Positions 1 to 6,072 of a stretch of 13,223 nucleotides of DNA are shown in pieces (the first letter of the stretch is position 1; each line of letters begins with the position of its first letter). This stretch comes from DATDAH01 sp036525535. Its GTDB lineage: Bacteria > Actinomycetota > Acidimicrobiia > Acidimicrobiales > DATDAH01. A program made the position numbers and the translations under genes. Where the stretch lies: assembly GCA_036525535.1 (NCBI GenBank), contig DATDAH010000127.1, positions 1-13,223 on the forward strand. The letters run 5' to 3'. The notes beneath the pieces are model-generated. The model did no database searches. It was not told the DNA's origin and worked only from the letters and a program-made list of their open reading frames with translations.

Positions 1-582
1 GCCCTGGACGTGCCCTTCGACGAGATGATGCCCCGCTTCCGCGCCGCTCTCCCCCGTCTGGTCGCGATGCTCCGCGGCGCGGACCTCGGCCCGCTCCACG
101 GCGACCTGGCCCTGCAGTCCTGCGCGGCGAACCCCATCACCGTCATCAGCACGGCGCTCAGCCCACCCGCGGTCCGGCGAGCGGCGAGCGTCGGCGCCGG
201 GATCGTGTACGACGGCGCCTCGCCCGTCGAGCGCTTGGGTGAGCTGTCCGCCATCTACGACGAGGCCCGCGGCTCGGGCCCCAAGGTCCTGATCCGCCGG
301 GTCTGGCTCGGCGACCCGCCCCGGGAGGCCTTCGACCGCCAGCAGGACCTCTACCGCAGCTACGCCTCCGCGGCCGCCCAGCAGCACTGGCGCGACCACG
401 GCTTCCTCTGCCGCGACGACCCGGCGGAGCTGGCCGCGGACCTGACGGCGGCGATGACGGCGGCCGGCGCCACCTGCCTCAACCTCCGCGTCCACGTCCC
501 CGGCATCACCCCCGAGATGGCCCGGGAGCAGGTCACCCGCCTCGGCACCGACGTCCTCCCCCGCCTCAGCTCGGGTGGATGA
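1..582 (+). CDS. LLM-class flavin/F420-dependent oxidoreductase, C-terminal part (5' truncated by window edge)
   Basis: The reading frame is open from base 1 (A-L-D-V-P...), so the gene starts outside the window; the GTG at 10 is probably an internal Val. About 193 residues are visible. The mix of an ALSPPAVRRAASVGAG segment followed by a spacer, a VLIRRVWLGDPPRE strand, and a YRSYASAAAQQHW helix then LNLRVHVPG is typical of the C-terminal half of the TIM-barrel luciferase-like monooxygenase superfamily, where the RxxxxGAG strand contributes to the flavin/F420 phosphate site. These are soluble oxidoreductases that use FMN or F420; substrate cannot be assigned. The stop TGA (580-582) lies inside the 3' end of the convergent VOC gene, an overlap of 17 bp. 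Family is fairly certain, cofactor is inferred. Confidence 0.85.
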   Translation, partial: ALDVPFDEMMPRFRAALPRLVAMLRGADLGPLHGDLALQSCAANPITVISTALSPPAVRRAASVGAGIVYDGASPVERLGELSAIYDEARGSGPKVLIRRVWLGDPPREAFDRQQDLYRSYASAAAQQHWRDHGFLCRDDPAELAADLTAAMTAAGATCLNLRVHVPGITPEMAREQVTRLGTDVLPRLSSGG

Positions 583-964
583 CCTGCCAGAGGTGGGTGT
601 CAGGATCGGCGAACAGGCCGAGGTAGCCCCAAGGCTTCTGCTCGGGCTCGGCGAGGACGACGGCGCCGGCGGCCCGGGCCTTCTCGATGTAGTCGTCGAC
701 CTCGGCGTCGGACGCGACGTTCAGGCTGAGGAGGCACTCGCTGGTGCCAGGCGGGGCGGTCTCGTGATCGCCCGTCACCCAGCCGAAGCCGCCCGTCGGG
801 ATGAACATCAGCCGGGCCCCGTCGTTGAGCACGAACTGCAGCGGCTCGGGGACCCCGTCATCCGCCCGTTCCCCGATCGCCTCGAAGCCCAACCCCTCGC
901 CATAGAACAGGTAGGTCGTGGGACGGTCGGCGGTGGGCAGGGCCACGATCAACGGTGCGCTCAT
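566..964 (-). CDS. VOC (vicinal oxygen chelate / glyoxalase-like) family protein
   Basis: A 132-residue protein starting ATG at 964. It has the paired beta-alpha-beta-beta-beta layout of the VOC fold: an N-terminal TTYLFYGEGLGFEAIGE segment, a PLQFVLNDGARLMFIP strand pair, a VDDYIEKARAAGAVVL helix and a C-terminal GYLGLFADPDTHLWQVIHPS, the usual closing DPDGHxWEV motif of this fold. Length is normal for single-module VOC proteins, which include glyoxalases, ring-cleaving dioxygenases and antibiotic-binding proteins. Metal ligands are not clearly conserved (the usual first His near the N-terminus is absent), so a metal-free binding role is possible. No good Shine-Dalgarno is visible upstream. 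It converges on the LLM gene with a 17-bp overlap and diverges from the DUF1905 gene. Confidence 0.85.
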   Translation of the reverse strand: MSAPLIVALPTADRPTTYLFYGEGLGFEAIGERADDGVPEPLQFVLNDGARLMFIPTGGFGWVTGDHETAPPGTSECLLSLNVASDAEVDDYIEKARAAGAVVLAEPEQKPWGYLGLFADPDTHLWQVIHPS

Positions 965-1095
965 GGGTCATTGGACCGGAGCGAGCACGCGAACTCATCG
1001 TTCCGGTGGCAGGCGGTGTTCCCACAACCCGCCCTACGCGATGATTCTCGGTGCGGCGGCGGGTCCAATCGGTGACCTGACCGCAGGAGGATCCC
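965..1095. promoter_or_regulatory. Divergent promoter region with mirrored GGTCCAAT motif
   Basis: 131 bp between the divergent VOC and DUF1905 starts. The octamer GGTCCAAT occurs on the minus strand at 970-977, 5 nt from the VOC ATG, and on the plus strand at 1062-1069, upstream of the DUF1905 gene; both are followed by a GACC (GGTCCAATGACC and GGTCCAATCGGTGACC). This could be a shared operator or a promoter element. No convincing -35/-10 pair could be fixed by eye. Confidence 0.35.
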
Positions 1096-1374
1096 ATGAG
1101 CACCCTGGACACCGAGTTCACCGCCACCCTGCAGAAGAGCCCCAACGAGGGCGGATGGACCTACGTGGTCATGCCGGGCTCAGCCGACTACTTCGGCACC
1201 CGGGGACTGGTGAAGGTCCGGGGGACGGTCGACGGCCACCCGTTCCAGAGCTCGTTCATGGCCCTCGGCGACGGCACGCACAAGCTCCCCGTGAAGGCCG
1301 GCGTCCGAAAGGCCATCGCCAAGGAGGCCGGCGACCCCGTCACGGTCGTCCTCCAGGAGCGCCTCGACGCCTGA
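1096..1374 (+). CDS. DUF1905 domain protein
   Basis: A 92-residue protein that matches the DUF1905 pattern: an N-terminal FTATLQKSPNEGGWTYVVMP strand pair, an R-G-x-VKVRGTVDGHPFQSSFMALGDGTHKLPVK core and a terminal segment AIAKEAGDPVTVVLQERL. The family folds as a small beta-barrel and is often fused to a YdeI/OmpD-associated (OmdA) domain; here it stands alone, a common arrangement. Biochemical role is unknown. A strong AGGAGG (1085-1090) lies 5 nt before the ATG, one of the best ribosome binding sites in the window, fixing the start. It is monocistronic: a strong hairpin follows 16 nt after the stop. Confidence 0.9.
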   Translation: MSTLDTEFTATLQKSPNEGGWTYVVMPGSADYFGTRGLVKVRGTVDGHPFQSSFMALGDGTHKLPVKAGVRKAIAKEAGDPVTVVLQERLDA

Positions 1375-1389
1375 CCAGATCTCCTGCTA

Positions 1390-1433
1390 CTGGCGCCCGA
1401 TTGCGGCGTCCTGGCGCCGCAATCGGGCGCCAG
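1390..1433. terminator. Perfect 19-bp hairpin, probable bidirectional terminator
   Basis: The arms 1390-1408 and 1415-1433 are exactly complementary (19 bp) around a 6-nt loop TCCTGG. It sits between the convergent DUF1905 and FadE27-like genes, 16 nt from the first stop and 9 nt from the second, so it can end transcription from both sides. There is no T-tract, as is usual for high-GC actinobacterial hairpin terminators. Its outer ends (CTGGC...GCCAG followed by AACGGG) match the framework of the hairpin repeats at 9602-10739, but the inner stem differs. Confidence 0.75.
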
Positions 1434-1441
1434 AACGGGTG

Positions 1442-2530
1442 CTAGACGGGTTCGGCGGCGAGGATCTGGCCGAGGCCGAGGAGGCTGTGGGTGGCGCCAC
1501 CCAGGGTGAGCTCGAGCTCCTTGGCCCAGAGGAAGTAGCGGTGCAGGGGGTAGTCCCGGTCGACGCCCATGCCGCCGTGGAGGTGCTGGGCGGCGTGGAC
1601 GACTCGCTGGCCGCCTTCGGCGCACCAGAACTTGGCGATGGCCACCTGCTCGGTGGACGGCAGACCCTCGCTCAGGCGCCAGGCCGCCTGCCAGGCGGTG
1701 AGGCGGACGGCCTCGGTGTCGATGTAGGCGTCGGCCGCCCGTTGGCCCACGGCCTGGAAGGTGGCGATGGGGCGGTCGAACTGCTCGCGGGTCTTCGTGT
1801 ACTCGGCGGTGAGGCGTAGGGCCTCCTCGCAGATGCCGATGGCCGTCGCACACAAGGCAGCCGTGGCTCGCTCGACCAGCCAGGACAGGGCCTCGCCGTC
1901 AGCGGCGCCGAGCGGCTCGCCGGCGGCCCCCTCGAGGTCCAGGCGCGTGGCGGGCAGGGCCGAGGTCGTGACCAGGGCCTCCTGGGCCACACCGTCACCG
2001 GCGAGGTCGACGAGGAACAAACCGATGTCCTGGCCCACCCGGGCGGGGACGACGGCGTGGGTGGCCTGCTGGCCGAAGGGCACGAGCAGCTTGGTCCCCC
2101 GCAGGGCGCCGTCGGCAGCCTCGGTGGTGGGCGCCAGCGGACCGGTGCCCGTCTCGGTCAGGGCCACGGTCAGCACCCGGCTCCCGTCGGTCACGCCCGG
2201 CAGCAGCGACGAACGCTGCTCGTCGGTGCCGAACTGGTTCACCGCCAGCGCGGCCATCACGGTGGCGAAGTACGGGACCGGGGCCGTCGTCCGCCCGATC
2301 TGCTCGAGGGTCAGGCAGGTCTCGAGGAAGCCGAGGCCGCTGCCGCCGACGTCCTCGGGCAGGGCGATGCCGACCAGGCCGGCGTCGGCCAGGGCCGCCC
2401 ACAGCCCGGCCGGGTACGCATCACCCGAGGCCTCATGCGCCTTCAGGGCCTCGTTGGTCGACTGGTCGCCGAGGATCTGGGCGGCCAGGTCCGACACGGC
2501 CTGCTGCTCTTCGCTGAACGAGAAGTCCAT
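1442..2530 (-). CDS. fadE27: Acyl-CoA dehydrogenase, beta-type subunit of a heteromeric FadE pair (FadE27-like)
   Basis: A 362-residue acyl-CoA dehydrogenase homologue. The N-terminal helical domain begins MDFSFSEEQQAVSDLA; the middle has GIALPEDVGGSGLG (about 54-67); the C-terminal domain has the FAD-contacting YTKTREQFDRPIATFQ (244-259) and QHLHGGMGVDRDYPLHRYF (315-333). The mid-domain is weakly conserved and the medium-chain catalytic Glu position near 341-346 reads LTLGGA, with no Glu. Short length, low conservation of the substrate domain and placement directly after an alpha-type partner match the beta subunits of actinobacterial alpha2beta2 steroid acyl-CoA dehydrogenases such as FadE27/ChsE5. 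The 19-bp gap to the upstream gene carries GGGGGA (2542-2547), 11 nt from the ATG. Family call is certain; the exact ortholog symbol is inferred from resemblance. Confidence 0.85.
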   Translation of the reverse strand: MDFSFSEEQQAVSDLAAQILGDQSTNEALKAHEASGDAYPAGLWAALADAGLVGIALPEDVGGSGLGFLETCLTLEQIGRTTAPVPYFATVMAALAVNQFGTDEQRSSLLPGVTDGSRVLTVALTETGTGPLAPTTEAADGALRGTKLLVPFGQQATHAVVPARVGQDIGLFLVDLAGDGVAQEALVTTSALPATRLDLEGAAGEPLGAADGEALSWLVERATAALCATAIGICEEALRLTAEYTKTREQFDRPIATFQAVGQRAADAYIDTEAVRLTAWQAAWRLSEGLPSTEQVAIAKFWCAEGGQRVVHAAQHLHGGMGVDRDYPLHRYFLWAKELELTLGGATHSLLGLGQILAAEPV

Positions 2531-2549
2531 GGCTGGTGCTGTCCCCCGG

Positions 2550-3728
2550 TTATCGGTCGGCCCGGGGCAGGCCCAGGGCGAACATGGCGATCAGGTCCCG
2601 CTGCACCTCGTTCACGCCCCCACCGAAGGTGAGGATGATGAGGCTGCGGTAGTTGCGCTCCAGGCGGGAGCGGAGGAGCGCTTCGGGCGATTCCCGGCGC
2701 AGGTAGGAGGCCGGGCCCACGACCTCCATGAGCAGCCGGAAGGCCTCCAGGTAGAACTCGGTGCCGAAGACCTTGATGGTCGAGGCGTCGCCGATGTCGA
2801 GGGGCAGGCCCTCGGTCGCGCCCCACGCCACCTTCCAGTTGATGAGGCGCAGGAACTCGAGGCCCGCCCGCACCCGGGCCAGGTTCAGCTGGGCCCACTC
2901 CTGGTCGATGACCCGGCGGCCGTCGGCCAGCTTGGTCTCCTGGGCGTAGCGCAGGGCTTCCTCGTAGGTCTGCTCCAGCATCCCGGACGAGCACAGCGTG
3001 ACCCGCTCGTGGTTCAGCTGGTTGGTGATGAGCGACCAGCCGTTGTTCTCGCCCCCGACCAGGTTCGCCGCCGGCACCCGGACGTCCTCGTAGAAGACCT
3101 GGTTGATGTCGTGCTCGCTCAGCAGATCCATGGGCTGGACCGTGATGCCCGGCGTGTCCATCGGGACGATGATCATCGAGATGCCCTTGTGCTTGGACAC
3201 GTCGGGGTTCGTCCGCACCGCCAGCCAGCAGTAGTCGGCGTCGCTGGCCAGGCTGGTGAAGATCTTCTGGCCGTTGATGACGTACTCGTCGCCGTCCCGC
3301 ACGGCCCGGGTCTTGAGGGCGGCCAGGTCGGTGCCGGCGCCGGGCTCGGTGTAGCCGATGCAGAAGTGGATCTCGCCCCGGAGGATCTGGGGGAGGAACC
3401 GGTCCTTCTGCTCGTCGGTGCCGTAGCGGAAGATCGTGGGACCGACCGTGTTGATGGTCAGCATCGGCACCGGGGCGCCGGCCCGCATCGACTCGTCGAA
3501 GAAGATGAACTGCTCGAGCTGGGACTTGTTCTTCCCGCCGTACTCCTCGGGCCAGCCGATGCCCAGCCAGCCGTCGGTACCCATCTGCTTGACGACCTTG
3601 CGCATGGCGGGACCGACGCCGTTGGCGTCGGCCAGGCCGTCCTGCACCTCGGGCGTCAACAACTCGGCGTAGTAGTCGCGCAGCTCCTGGCGCAGCGCCT
3701 GCTGGTCCTCGTCGTAGCCGACGTACAT
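2550..3728 (-). CDS. fadE26: Acyl-CoA dehydrogenase, alpha-type subunit (FadE26/ChsE4-like, steroid side-chain oxidation)
   Basis: A 392-residue acyl-CoA dehydrogenase. Visible landmarks: GIGWPEEYGGKNKS (56-69), APVPMLTINTVGPTIFRYGTDEQ (85-107), the FAD/substrate motif GYTEPGAGTDLA (125-136), NGQKIFTS (152-159), and the C-terminal ILTFGGGVNEVQRD then ALGLPRADR. The residue equivalent to the medium-chain catalytic Glu is Gly (about 369-371); instead Glu241 in LNHERV lies where isovaleryl-CoA-type and FadE26-type enzymes keep the base. The sequence closely resembles what I recall of mycobacterial FadE26, which pairs with FadE27 to dehydrogenate 3-oxo-cholest-4-en-26-oyl-CoA. It leads a two-gene unit, with GGGGGA (3734-3739) 5 nt before the ATG and a KstR-type operator 19 bp upstream. 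Function as a steroid enzyme is inferred; other branched or bulky acyl-CoAs are possible. Confidence 0.88.
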   Translation of the reverse strand: MYVGYDEDQQALRQELRDYYAELLTPEVQDGLADANGVGPAMRKVVKQMGTDGWLGIGWPEEYGGKNKSQLEQFIFFDESMRAGAPVPMLTINTVGPTIFRYGTDEQKDRFLPQILRGEIHFCIGYTEPGAGTDLAALKTRAVRDGDEYVINGQKIFTSLASDADYCWLAVRTNPDVSKHKGISMIIVPMDTPGITVQPMDLLSEHDINQVFYEDVRVPAANLVGGENNGWSLITNQLNHERVTLCSSGMLEQTYEEALRYAQETKLADGRRVIDQEWAQLNLARVRAGLEFLRLINWKVAWGATEGLPLDIGDASTIKVFGTEFYLEAFRLLMEVVGPASYLRRESPEALLRSRLERNYRSLIILTFGGGVNEVQRDLIAMFALGLPRADR

Positions 3729-3747
3729 CCGTGTCCCCCGAAGAAAG

Positions 3748-3761
3748 TAGAACCGGTTCTA
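3748..3761. promoter_or_regulatory. KstR-type operator (TAGAACCGGTTCTA)
   Basis: A perfect 14-bp palindrome that fits the mycobacterial KstR consensus TnnAACnnGTTnnA at every fixed position. KstR is a TetR-family repressor of cholesterol catabolic genes, released by steroid acyl-CoA intermediates. The site lies 19 bp upstream of the FadE26-like start codon, within the 75-bp gap behind the kinase gene, a position suited to blocking RNA polymerase. The kstR gene itself is not in the window. Confidence 0.72.
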
Positions 3762-3803
3762 GCGGCAGTCTCGCCCACCACTGGCCGGGCGCTCAACTCG
3801 CGG

Positions 3804-5012
3804 TCAACCGAAGTCGCCCCCGAGCACGAAGAAGACGACGACCAGCGCGACCAGGGCGAGGATGGCGAGCAGCAGCCCGATCACCTGGGCCATGGCCGTG
3901 ATGGCGGCCACCGCAGCCGCCACGACGATGGTCCCCGGTCCGACCGGGACGTGCTTCTCCTCGGCCCGGTCCTCGGCCCACACCCGGACGACGATGGCCA
4001 GGACGACGGCCGCCGCGATGACGAGCACCACGACGAGAGGCGGGGCCAGCCAGCCCAGCAGCGCGCCGGCCCCGACCACCCCCGCCTTCAGGGCGAGCGG
4101 GATCCAGTCCACCTTCTCCTTCGGTGCCGGCTCGGGCCGCGCCGGCGGCGGCGCGGTCGGCGCCGCCTCGACGGGGGCTGCGGCGGTGGCGGCCAACGGG
4201 GCGGTGGCGGCATCGGCCAGGGCCCGCCGCGGGTCGAGCTCGGCGACCAGCTCGGCCGACGTCGGGCGGCGGGCCGGGTCCGGATCCAGGCAGTGGCGCA
4301 CGAGCCGGTCCAACCACGGCGGTAGGCCCCGGAGATCGAGCTGACCGTCCAGCACCTTGCGCAGCACGACCTCGGCCCGGCTGCCGTCGGCCGGTGGGCG
4401 CCCGGTGGCGGCGAAGGCCAGCACCGCCCCCCAGGACCAGATGTCCGCTGCCGCCGTCACGTCGTCATCCCGGAGCAGCTCCGGGGCCAGCCAGCCTGCG
4501 GTGCCCATGACCGTGCCCGTCATCGTGAGCGTGGTGGCTCCGGCGAAGCGGGCGATGCCGAAGTCGACGAGCACGGGGCCGTCCGCACCGAGGACGACGT
4601 TGGCCGGGCTGACGTCGCGGTGCAGGACACCGGCGCCGTGGACCGCGGCGAGCGCCTCGGCGAGGCCCTTGGCCAGGGCGTGCAGGGAGGGTCCCGTGAC
4701 CGGGCCGTCGGCGGCGATCCGTTGGGCCAGCGTCGGCCCGACCACCAACTCCGTGGCCAGCCAGGGTCGATCGGCTTCGGCGTCGGCGCCCAGCACGGCC
4801 TGCACCCGCGGGTGCTGCACCCGCTGGGCGGCCCCGACCTCCCTGGCGAAGCGAGCCCGAGCCGTGGCGTCCTGCAGCGAGCCCTCGGGCAGCACCTTCA
4901 CCGCGACCTCGGTCCCGTCGGGCGCCGTGGCCGCCCAGACCTCGCCCATGCCCCCGGTGCCGACGGGCCGGACGAGGGTGAACCCCCCGAGGGTCGACCC
5001 GGGTACCAGCAC
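3804..5012 (-). CDS. Membrane-anchored Hanks-type Ser/Thr protein kinase
   Basis: 402 residues. Residues 10-260 form a full kinase domain: Gly loop GTGGMGEV (18-25), ATP Lys39 in VAVKV, likely helix-C Glu58, catalytic loop HRDVSPANV (131-139, Asp133, Asn138), DFG (150-152), APE (176-178) and WSWG (192-195). The catalytic-loop Lys of HRDxKPxN is Ser135. An Ala/Pro linker (265-300) leads to hydrophobic helices at about 306-322, 325-344 and 360-397, so the C-terminus is embedded in the membrane with at most a short outer tail; there are no PASTA repeats or other sensor domain. The start is GTG, abutting the TAG stop of the upstream SDR with no gap, implying co-transcription and coupled translation. 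Target proteins are unknown. The next gene, FadE26-like, follows after 75 bp with its own operator. Confidence 0.93.
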   Translation of the reverse strand: MLVPGSTLGGFTLVRPVGTGGMGEVWAATAPDGTEVAVKVLPEGSLQDATARARFAREVGAAQRVQHPRVQAVLGADAEADRPWLATELVVGPTLAQRIAADGPVTGPSLHALAKGLAEALAAVHGAGVLHRDVSPANVVLGADGPVLVDFGIARFAGATTLTMTGTVMGTAGWLAPELLRDDDVTAAADIWSWGAVLAFAATGRPPADGSRAEVVLRKVLDGQLDLRGLPPWLDRLVRHCLDPDPARRPTSAELVAELDPRRALADAATAPLAATAAAPVEAAPTAPPPARPEPAPKEKVDWIPLALKAGVVGAGALLGWLAPPLVVVLVIAAAVVLAIVVRVWAEDRAEEKHVPVGPGTIVVAAAVAAITAMAQVIGLLLAILALVALVVVFFVLGGDFG

Positions 5013-5783
5013 CTAGTCGAGCCCCATCAAGCCCTTGATGCCCACCGAATGGCCGGCGGTGAAGCCGCCGTCGACGGCCAGGGCCTGACCGGTGACGAAC
5101 GAGGCGTCGTCGGAGGCGAAGAAGGCGGCGACCGCGGCGATCTCGTCAGGACGGCCGAAGCGACCGAGCTCGTGCTGCTCGCGGATGCGCTCCCGGTAGG
5201 GGGCCATGTGCTCGTCGGCGAACACCGACCGGAAGAGCGGGGTGTCGATGAAGCCGGGGCAGATGCAGTTGGCCCGGATGCCCCGCCGGCCGTAGTCGAG
5301 GGCCAGGTTCTTGGTCAGCAGGACCACCCCACCTTTGGAGGCGTTGTAGGTGCTGCCCCCCTCGGTGCCCTCGAGGCCCTCGACCGAGGCCACGGTGATG
5401 ATGGCGCCGGACCCCGCTTCCAGCATCGGCCCCAGCGCCTGCTTGCAGGTCAGGAAGGTGCCCTTGAGGTTGATGTCCTGCACCCGGTCCCACTCGGCCT
5501 CGTCGACCAAGTGCACGGGGCCGCCGCCCGCCACGCCCGCGGCGGTGACCAGGGCGTCGAGGCGGCCGTGGGTGTCGACCGTGGCGGCGACGGCGGCGGC
5601 CAGCCCCGCCTCGTCCCGCACGTCGACCGCATGCCACGTCGACGCCCTGGTGTCCGCGGGCCCCGTCCCCAGGTCGAGGCCGACCACGGTCGCGCCCTCG
5701 TCGACGAAGCGGTCCACGCAGGCCGCCCCGATCCCCGATGCCGCCCCGGTGACCAGCGCCACCTGTCCATCCAGCCGTGTCAC
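5013..5783 (-). CDS. SDR-family NAD-dependent oxidoreductase
   Basis: A 256-residue classical short-chain dehydrogenase/reductase. The nucleotide motif TGAASGIG (12-19), the end of beta-2 LD (Asp37, which favours NAD over NADP), Asn105 in INLKG, Ser133 in VASVEG, and Tyr146/Lys150 in YNASK form the complete catalytic tetrad; PGFIDTP (176-182) and the C-terminal VTGQALAVDGG are also typical. It interconverts an alcohol and a ketone on an unknown substrate; a steroid or fatty acyl-CoA alcohol is plausible from its neighbours only. The GTG start gives MTRLDGQVALVTG; there is no clear Shine-Dalgarno, but TACGGT 8 nt upstream could be a -10 of a leaderless transcript. The stop abuts the kinase GTG. 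Its 3' end contains a KstR2-like palindrome. Confidence 0.93.
   Translation of the reverse strand: MTRLDGQVALVTGAASGIGAACVDRFVDEGATVVGLDLGTGPADTRASTWHAVDVRDEAGLAAAVAATVDTHGRLDALVTAAGVAGGGPVHLVDEAEWDRVQDINLKGTFLTCKQALGPMLEAGSGAIITVASVEGLEGTEGGSTYNASKGGVVLLTKNLALDYGRRGIRANCICPGFIDTPLFRSVFADEHMAPYRERIREQHELGRFGRPDEIAAVAAFFASDDASFVTGQALAVDGGFTAGHSVGIKGLMGLD
5026..5039. promoter_or_regulatory. KstR2-like palindrome ATCAAGCCCTTGAT inside the SDR 3' end
   Basis: Arms CATCAAG and CTTGATG around CC (5025-5040). The inner 14 bp match the published mycobacterial KstR2 consensus AnCAAGnnCTTGnT at all ten fixed positions. KstR2 represses genes for late steroid ring degradation. However, the site lies in codons for G-I-K-G-L-M near the SDR C-terminus, only 13 bp before the kinase start, so it may be a coding coincidence. 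Confidence 0.3.
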
Positions 5784-5807
5784 GACCGAGGACCGTAGGT
5801 CACCGGT

Positions 5808-5915
5808 TCAGGTGAAGGTGGCGGCGAAGTACTCGAAGATCTCGTCCGTGGCGTCGGGTACCAATGGCACCCGGGTGTCCCCGGTGGAGCCCGGCGGCAC
5901 GGTCAGGTGGTGGGT
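5808..5915 (-). pseudogene. Possible decayed 3' end of an alpha/beta hydrolase (PHB-depolymerase/esterase-like)
   Basis: A minus-strand open segment ends with about 35 residues that read like genuine protein: THHLTVPPGSTGDTRVP and then DATDEIFEYFAATFT before TGA. A His-rich strand, a Gly/Pro loop and a terminal DATxxIFEFF helix resemble the closing segment of polyhydroxybutyrate-depolymerase/feruloyl-esterase-type hydrolases, where the His is catalytic. Upstream codons in the same frame (5916-5996) are Arg/Pro-rich and look noncoding, and no full gene or start fits. The SDR begins 24 bp downstream in the same orientation. It may be a remnant of a deleted first operon gene; the resemblance is from memory and weak. 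Confidence 0.3.
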
Positions 5916-6014
5916 ACGAGGAGGCCGATGGCGAGCGCGAGGCGGTGAGGCGAGCCACGGCACGGAAGTCGCGCTCCTCCGCTTGCGCCCGGTCACGCCG
6001 ACTGCCTACCCTGG

Positions 6015-6062
6015 GTTAGCAACTGCGATCGACCGTTTGCACAAGCTAACGCCCGTGGCGTT
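6015..6062. promoter_or_regulatory. Palindrome-rich promoter/operator region before the LLM gene
   Basis: Nested inverted repeats: GTTAGC (6015-6020) with GCTAAC (6045-6050); GCAA (6019-6022) with TTGC (6037-6040) around a central CGATCG (6026-6031); and AACGCC-CGT-GGCGTT (6048-6062). This AT-richer island ends just before the ribosome binding site GGGAGG (6063-6068). It probably holds the LLM promoter and a regulator site; no regulator can be named. The rest of the 289-bp gap 5784-6072 shows only the hydrolase remnant. Confidence 0.4.
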
Positions 6063-6072
6063 GGGAGGCCCC

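Noticed and set aside
2229..2242. AACtgGTT core resembling a KstR site
   Set aside because: Inside the FadE27-like coding region and lacking both outer T and A of the consensus.
1761..4325. Very long plus-strand open frame (854 codons) opposite the acyl-CoA dehydrogenases and kinase
   Set aside because: Low-complexity Ala/Arg/Gly/Asp-rich translation, no family motifs, and it is antisense to two well-supported FadE genes; a high-GC shadow frame.
5798..5811. ACCGGT-centred partial palindrome upstream of the first SDR as a KstR site
   Set aside because: Only five of eight fixed positions match.
5350..6072. Extended N-terminus of the LLM protein from the upstream open frame
   Set aside because: The added residues are Ser/Arg/Pro-rich and antisense to the SDR; a good ribosome binding site and family-like N-terminus are at 6073.
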